Origin: JAOAFZ01 sp964407325
GTDB taxonomy: Bacteria; Patescibacteriota; Microgenomatia; UBA1406; GWC2-37-13
Direction: 5' to 3'
Assembly: GCA_964407325.1 (NCBI GenBank)
Contig: CAYOVA010000005.1
Coordinates: forward strand, 1 to 64,000
Length of the DNA: 64,000 nucleotides
In this document: piece by piece, positions 52,301-58,685 of the stretch
Numbering within the stretch: position 1 is the stretch's first letter
Layout: each line of letters opens with the position of its first letter
Position numbers and translations under genes: made by a program
The notes under the pieces: model-generated
What the model saw: only the letters and a program-made list of their open reading frames with translations
The model's database searches: none
Told to the model about the DNA's origin: nothing

Positions 52301-53573
52301 CATCTTCGTACATTGAGAAGAGAACATTCTTCATAGCATAGATGCCGTCGCAGCAGTAGTCGCGGAAAATACGCAGTAGCCACCACGGGAAAAACGTAAC
52401 GGCCCACAACATAATAATAGTAATTACATATTCCGAGAACGTATCAACATAGCTACCAGAATTTACAGCTGAAAGAGTTCTGTCATTAATTTGCGCCGGA
52501 CCGCCATAGAGAATATTCAAAGCAGTAGGATAGGTATACCCTATAAGCGGGTTATCGGTTGCATCAAAACGCTCTACCGGAATTACACGAGAGAAGTCGA
52601 AGGTAAAGGGAATACCTGCTTTCCAGATTTTCGAGAGAGCCCCAAGAAATAGTGCAAACAGAGGCCCGTACATAAGCCACTGGAAGAATACACCAATCCA
52701 GATCCACCCAATGTTTCTAATAAATACAAATGGCATTAAGAGGGCGAGAAACGGAGCCACAAAAAGCAGAAACCACAAGAGAATCTTCCGCAAAATTATC
52801 ATCGTACCCATTATGTAATAGGTGATATTCGTAAGCTTGTAGAGGAACATTTTGGTATCAGCCGCTTCCTGTACGCGGATATTCAAGTCGCGGCAGCCAA
52901 CAAAGTCAATGTAGTTGCGCTCGGTTGTTCCCAGGTTACCCAGACTGGTAAAGTAGATGGTAAATAAGTCTTTTCCTCCCATGTTATCAATAAAGAAGCG
53001 CATTAGAATCTCGGAGAGCTGGATTAGCAACATGACAATTGAAGCCGAAAGCGCAATATACAGCAGCATAATACCAAGCTTTATTACCGTGGGCCAGAGC
53101 TCAAGGTTTAAGTCAAAGTTGGTACGACGGCTCACGATAAAGCCCAATCCAAAAATAGCAGCTACGATAACTACAAAAAAGAACGCCACAGTGCTGGTGA
53201 TGCCCCAGATTTCGCGAAGGACTGGGTGGTCGTCGATGGCGCGGCTGTTAATAGTCCAGTAAATAAACTGGCGGGCGCGGTCGTTTGCTTTTCCCTGCGC
53301 CGTTACTGCTGGATCTTCAATCCAGAAATGTCGGGTAGTGGGAAAGCGACTAAATTCTTGAAATGAGCGAGCACAGGGTTCACCCAGTTCCTGGTACACC
53401 GGCATCATTTCGGTAGGGCAGCTCCGGGCTTCAGAAGTTCCGCAGGGAATAGGAGTAATTGCATTCCGGGTGATGTCAAAATACGTCATAGGCTCAATAG
53501 CATACGAAGAGACAGGCGCTATGTAGAGCACTACGACAAGGAGCGAGAGCAAAACTGCAATTTTTTTCAACAT
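49395..53573 (-). CDS. VirB6/TrbL-like membrane protein with giant repeat-rich tail
   Basis: About 1392 residues from MLKKIAVLL (53573). Signal-like segment 1-25; at least six TM helices between about 125 and 410 with Phe/Trp-rich loops (WIWIGVFFQWLMYGPLFALF, VTFFPWWLLRIF), the plan of VirB6/TrbL channel proteins of type IV secretion. The rest is hydrophilic: a Lys-rich start, a Ser/Ala-rich region (about 590-680), then three to four related 75-90-residue repeats (LSQETISTIAQSMNTSVEST / LNKEAISEIAKAVNSSAEST) each followed by a helix TRKILE-YS. A Gly/Pro linker and an acidic KEYG-EEE tail end it. No VirB4 or VirB10-like gene is in the window. Start chosen at the signal-like segment. Confidence 0.72.
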   Translation of the reverse strand: MLKKIAVLLSLLVVVLYIAPVSSYAIEPMTYFDITRNAITPIPCGTSEARSCPTEMMPVYQELGEPCARSFQEFSRFPTTRHFWIEDPAVTAQGKANDRARQFIYWTINSRAIDDHPVLREIWGITSTVAFFFVVIVAAIFGLGFIVSRRTNFDLNLELWPTVIKLGIMLLYIALSASIVMLLIQLSEILMRFFIDNMGGKDLFTIYFTSLGNLGTTERNYIDFVGCRDLNIRVQEAADTKMFLYKLTNITYYIMGTMIILRKILLWFLLFVAPFLALLMPFVFIRNIGWIWIGVFFQWLMYGPLFALFLGALSKIWKAGIPFTFDFSRVIPVERFDATDNPLIGYTYPTALNILYGGPAQINDRTLSAVNSGSYVDTFSEYVITIIMLWAVTFFPWWLLRIFRDYCCDGIYAMKNVLFSMYEDARSSKGKKDGPAPKFDLKQVLRIPTRTDVNLENKAAMRIATTEKMKTMATHEISTALDMKASRLTDIAQMEMNQTRMSAVQKNFAMLANPAQATTGAERSQFMNLRTELFNRAIKQDSMARTLLSSTSASSYERNKIREELIKSINANVSTKSTATITAEQMNELARTMSSTMKSSVMNSAAAASSASQSAFGSASSSASATGSVSARTATATRSAAAIAAQLLTTDTITSVAQATNSTPATTRRILETYSQANTEALNKTIGNLTKELNMSSEQVRGTIEASTMYMSRNTNVTSLSQETISTIAQSMNTSVESTRKILEVYSRSTSAAMTETVQLLAKELALSTEQIQKTIETALSKAESNASSASTSSSTSGTQTRNGTVALNKEAISEIAKAVNSSAESTQKILEAYSKTNARSMNEAVRTLAKELNMSTQQVRNTLDATITQQASKTNKIMTSYMDKMLQSEKALAKIAEKSKLTQQQTKDILTAYTQNMNRPANQVVPSVSVTAKVTESQAKGALNTINTMFTTRNMILDFAEDNKIEVEKVQSAVAKTIGATGGNGETPDIGSPGGGPPLNPTKTAAELVEAGKGGTPGKEAAAGQYEGTGGGPAPAPTNEEQHLATELAERALKNKELSEQLGIESMNPQDKPAIVRHILRFINDNKEVTDAILKDVSEKEQVHTEEAAQVVQEQLNITAKPEENIEKIVAVPPSITLEEYEDLKEMWEHQYEEGEIPVQENIQTREEWVDQDIVTITNVMNKVLSPDEKIQQQGLDELGFIIPIFMINNLKGDQLITYLKAKLEAAKLVKKLLDREKFVQDKLDKRAQEEEFVDLKPEKKNEKLNQPMHMEFEEEKGPTTIEERAQIEVQAAPEVNKAYTEQSESSQASTPEDSDASSIRSNDYYSQSDDSSASSQGKEIPWDEEEKKEPELKEYGEEEPSREYGRDSEPKEYGSEEDVMKKLKEFDNEK
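50820..51650 (-). repeat. Tandem protein repeats in the VirB6-like tail
   Basis: Four related units spaced about 230-265 bp apart. Recognisable cores are LTTDTITSVAQATNSTPATT, LSQETISTIAQSMNTSVEST, LNKEAISEIAKAVNSSAEST and a shorter LQSEKALAKIAEKSKLTQQQ, each followed by ILE-YS or ILTAYT and, in the first three, a second phrase L-KEL-x-S-x-EQ-x-x-x-T. Each core looks like a helix-turn-helix pair. The repeats have diverged at DNA level, so the expansion is not recent. Confidence 0.7.
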
Positions 53574-53636
53574 ATGTTTTCCAATCCGGATATGTATTAC
53601 AATCATTATAGAGTAAATATTGAAAGTCCACAATAA

Positions 53637-54524
53637 ATGAAAAAAACCAAAACAGTATTTCTTTTTGCAGTAGGTGTTTTCTGCCTCTTTGCGGTTGGTG
53701 CTGTCTCGATTCTCCTGCTGTTAACACCGGATAAAAGAAAGATGGATTCTGCACAAGCACCTAGTCCAGTGCAAAGCATTACAAAACCTTCTCCAGATGC
53801 TGTAGGAAAAGCGGGTGAAGAAGTTCTTTATAGTGAAGACCTGGAATATGAGATGTCATTGTATCCTGCTTCAGAATCCGCATCTGTGAAGGCAGCTGTT
53901 ACTAACAAGATGATACGAGATTCAGTACTATTGCAGGCAGCACGTGATGAAGGAGCAATAAGCCTGGATGAAAAAGTGTTTAATGCCCGCAATAAAAACT
54001 ACCGTCTCCGATTACGACTTGTAGATTTGGCCAGGAAGAACTTGGAAGAGCGAATAGGGAAGATTAAAGGTACGGGTGTTGTTTTGTGGTATCAAAACGG
54101 AACTCCTGGAGAGGCTGGGTATGATCAAGGGCGGCAGTTAGCGCTGGATAAGATTACTACAGTTCAACGGCAGGTGCAATTAGGAAATATAAGTATAGAT
54201 GAGGCGATTCAGGAGATTGAGGATGATGATTCTCTTCTGTTAGTAGATACTTCATATAAAACCAATGCACGGCTTGATTTTAATGTACCGTTGAGCAGTC
54301 CCATAACTATAGACCCTGAGGTGGATACTACGATAAAAAAACTAAAAAAAGGGCAACTGAGCCAAGTGTTGGAAGGAAAAGATGTTGAACCAGGGATTTT
54401 AACGGGCAAGCGTGAATCTTTTTTTGTATTTGCACAGGTTCAGGAAAAATCAGAAAGTGAATATGCCAGTTATGATGAATGGTACCAGTCAAAACTAAAA
54501 AAATATGAAACAGCTTTGTATTAA
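53637..54524 (+). CDS. SurA-like (SurA_N/parvulin-related) envelope chaperone, cassette 1
   Basis: 295 residues. A TM or signal segment (about 8-27) and Pro/Ser linker precede a SurA-N-like helical domain (VGKAGEEVLYSEDLEYEMSL ... NKMIRDSVLLQAARDEG, about 60-115) and a parvulin-like C-domain (about 150-290). The parvulin catalytic residues are not evident, so foldase activity is doubtful. Homologs at 57738 and 61049 share EVLYSEDL/ELIYESDL, SVLLQAA-DEG and W-x-(K/N)-TPG-x-x-GY. In all three the next gene starts 20 nt before this stop. A divergent promoter region with TATAAT elements lies at 53574-53636. Confidence 0.75.
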   Translation: MKKTKTVFLFAVGVFCLFAVGAVSILLLLTPDKRKMDSAQAPSPVQSITKPSPDAVGKAGEEVLYSEDLEYEMSLYPASESASVKAAVTNKMIRDSVLLQAARDEGAISLDEKVFNARNKNYRLRLRLVDLARKNLEERIGKIKGTGVVLWYQNGTPGEAGYDQGRQLALDKITTVQRQVQLGNISIDEAIQEIEDDDSLLLVDTSYKTNARLDFNVPLSSPITIDPEVDTTIKKLKKGQLSQVLEGKDVEPGILTGKRESFFVFAQVQEKSESEYASYDEWYQSKLKKYETALY

Positions 54525-56595
54525 AACTAGTGGCTTTGTGCTTCTGTTTGCAGGATTGTTTCTGTTTTCCGGGAGCGTCGTAGCTTTTGCGCCAGCGATT
54601 TACGGAACGGTGAAAATCAAAGGTTCCGGTGCTCCGGTTCCTGGAGTGTGGCTTGAGTGGAAATCATCGGAATTAGGTTGTTTTGAAGATGATTACCCAG
54701 ATGGTGAGCCAATGATGGGGAACTGCCGAGGTAATCATATAGGTGAGCATTACAGATTTGCTGGTACCGACAGCAACGGATCCTATCGATTTGAACGATG
54801 GGATTGCTGTGGCGGCGATATTAACGAAGAAAACATCAACGACACCCGGTCAAACCGCGGTGTAACAGAGTATAACACCATGTTAAACCTGGATTACAAT
54901 CCCGCAACCGGAGCTGGAGGCAACGAGGCGCGCCAGGCATCAACTTCTCTTTTTGACCTTTTCAATTGCCATAATGAATACCAGACAGTACAGATTCGCT
55001 TACCAGCGCAATACTCAAGTTATAAAGTAACAGGAAGATATCGAGATTCGGGCTCATCTAGCTGGACTACAACAAACAAAAACGAAATTATTATAGATGG
55101 ACGAACCTTTTCTAACAATCATGATTATATTGCTGAATTTGAGTTAGAGCCGACGACCGAATGCCTTGGCATGAGTATAGAAAGACCGGTACTTAGCCCG
55201 GGACAAAATACCGCAGTAACAGTAACCTACCGTGCTGCAACTTCTAATGCTGGTAGCCTGATTCCCTTTAACTCCAGCAATGCTAATAGAGCTTTTTATT
55301 CTGAAGCAGATGTCAATGCGCCGGGATTAAGCCAAATGAATACTAACCACACAGATCAAGTAAGCGGATTTGCTACTTCCGGGATGGGTAATACATTTGT
55401 TTGGCGAGTCAGTTACGAACAACTGCACCAAAGGGATAGGAACGCGGGAAACAGCTATCCTACCCAACTGTTTGTAAGACCTTATGCGGGAGGCATATGG
55501 AATAATCCGCCGTTGGTGTGTTCAGGGACTATCACCCTTGTTACCCCTCCTTCACCGACACCTACTCCCACAAGGACTCCCACACCGACTCCGACAAAAA
55601 CTCCAACACCCACCCGGACACCCACTCCTACCCCTACACCAACTCCAACTCCCACGCCAACACCGACTCCTACGCCTACGCCAAAACCCATTACGGTAAA
55701 CATTCTGAATAATACGCAACAATTACAGCAGCAGTTTGTTGCCAATTCATTACGTATAGGATGCCCTGCTTCCGATGTGTGCAGATCTGCCGTTTACAAA
55801 GATGGTGTAAAGTGCACCACACAAGTCGCAAGCAATACAGGGAATCTCAATATACGACGCACCAGGATCAGAGATTTACGACTGTATTTTAACAACCTAA
55901 CGCGGGAAGACGAGAAAAAACTGTATATTGCAGAGTGCTTTTCCGGTGTCTTGCAAAGTGGTAAGTATGCCTGTACCACTGCAAATTCTCAAAATGATCT
56001 GCTAATTTTTGGCGCAGACAATTTTTCTGCATTAAAAGCAAGAGGGTATAAGGCTGAATTGTTTGCAATCCATGATAGGGTAGCGCGTCCCTTCCCTGTT
56101 ACTCGTCCCATTGTTCCAGCCGATACCGTGGATGAATTCGAATGGCAGTCGACAATGCCCTTTAATGCAACAAGTACCTTTATTGTTGCCTACCGAACAA
56201 ACGGGTCTTTGCAAATACCTGCTACGGAGAATAGAACGCAAAAGATGGGTGCGCTTTCGTTTGGTGAAGTATGCCAAGCCGTTGTTGATCCCTACGGCTA
56301 TATTACCGATACAGCTACGGGTAAGCCGGTTGCGGGAGCTCAAGTAACCCTTCTGAAGAAAACAGCGGCGGGAACTTTTAAGCCGTTAACGAATGATGAA
56401 GTCTCCGCCCTCCCAGGACATGTACTTATTGTGAATCCGCAGCAAACAGGCCAAGATGGTTACTATTCTTTCCATGTACCAGATGGAGAATATAAAGTTG
56501 TAGTAAAACACTCGAGTTACAAGGAGTTTATTTCAAAACCGCTCCTTCAAAAAGGGAAGCCGGTGCGCTTTGATATTACCTTAAAGAGTAAGTAG
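54505..56595 (+). CDS. Large secreted protein with Pro/Thr repeat stalk, cassette 1 client
   Basis: 696 residues. Signal peptide about 1-27 (SGFVLLFAGLFLFSGSVVAFA); an N-terminal carboxypeptidase-regulatory-like beta domain (AIYGTVKIKGSGAPVPGVWLE); a middle with NCHNEYQTVQIRLP; a long (Thr-Pro)n stalk at about 350-395 with interspersed Lys/Arg; then CTTANSQNDLLIFG (shared with the other two clients) and a C-terminal Ig-like domain DPYGYITDTATGKPVAGAQV. There is no C-terminal TM or sortase motif. The 20-nt overlap with the chaperone suggests coupled translation and client-specific delivery. Likely a surface or appendage protein. Confidence 0.78.
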   Translation: MKQLCIKTSGFVLLFAGLFLFSGSVVAFAPAIYGTVKIKGSGAPVPGVWLEWKSSELGCFEDDYPDGEPMMGNCRGNHIGEHYRFAGTDSNGSYRFERWDCCGGDINEENINDTRSNRGVTEYNTMLNLDYNPATGAGGNEARQASTSLFDLFNCHNEYQTVQIRLPAQYSSYKVTGRYRDSGSSSWTTTNKNEIIIDGRTFSNNHDYIAEFELEPTTECLGMSIERPVLSPGQNTAVTVTYRAATSNAGSLIPFNSSNANRAFYSEADVNAPGLSQMNTNHTDQVSGFATSGMGNTFVWRVSYEQLHQRDRNAGNSYPTQLFVRPYAGGIWNNPPLVCSGTITLVTPPSPTPTPTRTPTPTPTKTPTPTRTPTPTPTPTPTPTPTPTPTPTPKPITVNILNNTQQLQQQFVANSLRIGCPASDVCRSAVYKDGVKCTTQVASNTGNLNIRRTRIRDLRLYFNNLTREDEKKLYIAECFSGVLQSGKYACTTANSQNDLLIFGADNFSALKARGYKAELFAIHDRVARPFPVTRPIVPADTVDEFEWQSTMPFNATSTFIVAYRTNGSLQIPATENRTQKMGALSFGEVCQAVVDPYGYITDTATGKPVAGAQVTLLKKTAAGTFKPLTNDEVSALPGHVLIVNPQQTGQDGYYSFHVPDGEYKVVVKHSSYKEFISKPLLQKGKPVRFDITLKSK
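55545..55690 (+). repeat. Pro/Thr dipeptide-repeat tract
   Basis: Codons for PTPTPTRTPTPT-type repeats, with the DNA period ACNCCN. It codes for an extended stalk, and the short period makes it prone to slippage. Confidence 0.85.
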
Positions 56596-56600
56596 TAGGT

Positions 56601-56623
56601 GGAAGGGGCAGGATGCCCCTTCC
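56601..56623. terminator. 9-bp hairpin between the cassette-1 gene and the GC-rich insert
   Basis: GGAAGGGGC/GCCCCTTCC, loop AGGAT. It lies just after the stop at 56595 and before the end of the opposing gene at 56674, so it can serve both strands. No U-run. Confidence 0.55.
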
Positions 56624-56673
56624 AATGCGAACTTGCCTGTGTTCAGAGCCCGGATTGCTGGTGCTCCTTCCCC

Positions 56674-57621
56674 TCAACGATGAATCCGGGGTATGTAGAC
56701 CTTGAGTTCACCTGTTGCTACCACCCAGCGAAGCCTCTGGTAGCCATTGAACCAGAGAAACTGGCCGCTCACGTCGGTAGTCCTCAGGTGAGCTACCACC
56801 TCGGCATCCTTGCTTAAGTCCAGGGGGACTGTAAGCACGGTGGTACCGGAGATAAGGCCGTTTACCGGCAACACCTTGCTCTGGTATCCGCCGCCATCCT
56901 CGTACACGGTCATCCGAAGCGTGCCGCTCAGTGGCTCCGTGCCGGTATCCAGCGTAAAGGAGACCTGTGCCTTGTCGGGCTGCAGCTCAACATCGAGCTC
57001 CACCGCTGTAGTGCAGGGCACATGCAGATGGTACTTCTCCGGGAAGGTGTACGCCCCCACGGTCTGGAGCTGCGCCTCGGCGATGAAGCCGCACGGCAGC
57101 CAGAAGTCGGGATTGTACTCCTTTACCTGCGTCCTGTTGTAGGTCGTTACCTGGCGCCATGGCTGGTCTACCTGCCAGAAGATGTAGTACGGAATCCACA
57201 GCGAGTGCTGCAACTTCAGCACCCCATTCTCGTACACCAGCTTCGGCAGCGGGAGGGGCACCTCAGGCGCCTGCACCACAAAACTCAGCCACTCGCTTAC
57301 CCATCTGTCAGTCACGACCCGCACCGTCGTCTCGCCGCTAAACTGCGGCTTCCACTGGAAGCTGGTGCGCATGTCATCGAGCTGGAAGTAGTACCAGTGG
57401 TGAGGCCCGTTTGTGACACGGACCTCAAGATACATCTTCCCCTCGGGCGTGGGCGGCGCAGGCTGGTTGAGGGTTAGCGTATGCATCACCCCAACTTGCG
57501 CCGCCTCGCTCGTCGAAAGCGTTACTACCTCGGCTGCGCTGGTAGGGGGTGAAACAATTCCCACCATTACCAACAGAGCAACCATCGCCATCATCCACCT
57601 TAGAGTCCGAAGCGTTCTCAT
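56674..57621 (-). CDS. GC-rich secreted hypothetical protein inserted in the cassette array
   Basis: 315 residues with a signal peptide (about 1-30, RWMMAMVALLVMVGIVSPPTSAAE). The rest is beta-rich (HTLTLNQPAPPTPEGKMYLE, TVRVVTDRWVSEWLSFVVQA, aromatic phrases such as HHWYYFQLDD). No family recognised; a beta-sandwich adhesin-like or Ig-like fold is possible. Codons are strongly GC-ending, unlike the genes on both sides, and AGGAG lies 7 nt before the ATG. It sits, in opposite orientation, between cassette 1 and cassette 2. Transfer from a high-GC donor is inferred. Confidence 0.7.
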   Translation of the reverse strand: MRTLRTLRWMMAMVALLVMVGIVSPPTSAAEVVTLSTSEAAQVGVMHTLTLNQPAPPTPEGKMYLEVRVTNGPHHWYYFQLDDMRTSFQWKPQFSGETTVRVVTDRWVSEWLSFVVQAPEVPLPLPKLVYENGVLKLQHSLWIPYYIFWQVDQPWRQVTTYNRTQVKEYNPDFWLPCGFIAEAQLQTVGAYTFPEKYHLHVPCTTAVELDVELQPDKAQVSFTLDTGTEPLSGTLRMTVYEDGGGYQSKVLPVNGLISGTTVLTVPLDLSKDAEVVAHLRTTDVSGQFLWFNGYQRLRWVVATGELKVYIPRIHR

Positions 57622-57629
57622 CTGAGTTC

Positions 57630-57664
57630 TCCTGTATCAGGATTTAGTCGCTGCAAGTATTATA
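57630..57664 (-). promoter_or_regulatory. Promoter and SD-covering hairpin of the GC-rich secreted gene
   Basis: Minus-strand TATAAT (57659-57664) predicts a leader of about 30 nt. TCCTG-ATA-CAGGA (57630-57642) could hide the AGGAG sequence. No convincing -35 box at 17 bp; a TTGACA further upstream is too close (10 bp). Confidence 0.4.
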
Positions 57665-57737
57665 GGATAAAATTTGTCAAAAATCCATCTTCTTCCTCGA
57701 TTTGACAAGCAGGCCACCTGTTCTTTACTATTGATCT

Positions 57738-58685
57738 ATGGATAATCTTCCTATGCGTAATCCGAAGATGTATATTTTTGTTGGTGCTGGAATTCTTATT
57801 CTTGTTGTTGTAATAATCTCCTTGCTTACTATAACCCGTGACCAGGAAAGGCGCTCAGCTTCCACTACCCCAATAACCGGAGAACAATATCCAGAAGACA
57901 CCAACCCTACGCCGGGGCAAGCAAATGTGAATCTTAGAACCAGTTCTCCTCCATCTAAAGGCGTTATTGCAAAAGTAGGTGAAGAGCTGATATATGAGTC
58001 TGACTTAAACTATGAGCTTTCCTTTTATCCGGCTTCAAACGATGGTGAACCTGAAACCATTTTGTTTAAAAAACTGATTGAAGATTCTGTTCTTCTTCAA
58101 GCGGCGCAGGATGAAGGGTATACCACCCTCGATTCTTCCATCTTTAACTCTCCAACCAAAGATTATGCGAAACGAATTGAGACTGTTATGCGGTTAAAAG
58201 ATGAAATCGAGCAAAAAACCTCAACATTCGAAGGGTCAGTAATTGCCATCTGGTTTCATAACCAAACACCTGGGTCGGTAGGCTATGAACGAGGGAAGCA
58301 AATTGCCCAGCAGGAAATGAACACATTGCTCACCGAGCTCTCGGCAAATAGAATTACCATGCAACAAGCTGGGGAAAGAATACGAGCCAACCAGAATTTG
58401 GCTCAAGTTGATTCATCGTGGAAAGCAAATGCGTTTTTTGATTTTGCGGTACCGTTTGGCGGAAAAATTACGTACAGTAAGGAAATAGACAGAAGAATTT
58501 TTAACGTAGATGAAGGTCAGTTATCCGGAATTATTACCGGAAAAGACCTCGATCCCCAAACAGGCAAACAAATTGATGCGGTTTACATGATTGCAGAAGT
58601 TACAAAACAAGGCGACCGGGCAGCGGTAAGTTACGATAAATGGTTTACTGCCAAACTCAAAGAATATGAAGTCACTCGTTATTAA
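57738..58685 (+). CDS. SurA-like envelope chaperone, cassette 2
   Basis: 315 residues. TM segment (about 9-31), linker, SurA-N-like helix pair (VIAKVGEELIYESDLNYELS ... LFKKLIEDSVLLQAAQDEG) and parvulin-like half (FAVPFGGKITYSKEIDRRIF ... AVYMIAEVTKQG). Similar to 53637-54524 and 61049-62026. TACTAT (57726-57731) lies 6 nt before the ATG. It is followed with a 20-nt overlap by its presumed client, and the client-to-next-chaperone gap is one base, so 57738-64000 reads as one operon. Confidence 0.75.
   Translation: MDNLPMRNPKMYIFVGAGILILVVVIISLLTITRDQERRSASTTPITGEQYPEDTNPTPGQANVNLRTSSPPSKGVIAKVGEELIYESDLNYELSFYPASNDGEPETILFKKLIEDSVLLQAAQDEGYTTLDSSIFNSPTKDYAKRIETVMRLKDEIEQKTSTFEGSVIAIWFHNQTPGSVGYERGKQIAQQEMNTLLTELSANRITMQQAGERIRANQNLAQVDSSWKANAFFDFAVPFGGKITYSKEIDRRIFNVDEGQLSGIITGKDLDPQTGKQIDAVYMIAEVTKQGDRAAVSYDKWFTAKLKEYEVTRY

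Noticed and set aside
55482..55745. Minus-strand Val/Gly-repeat ORF
   Set aside because: It is the antisense of the Pro/Thr codon repeat in the secreted protein.
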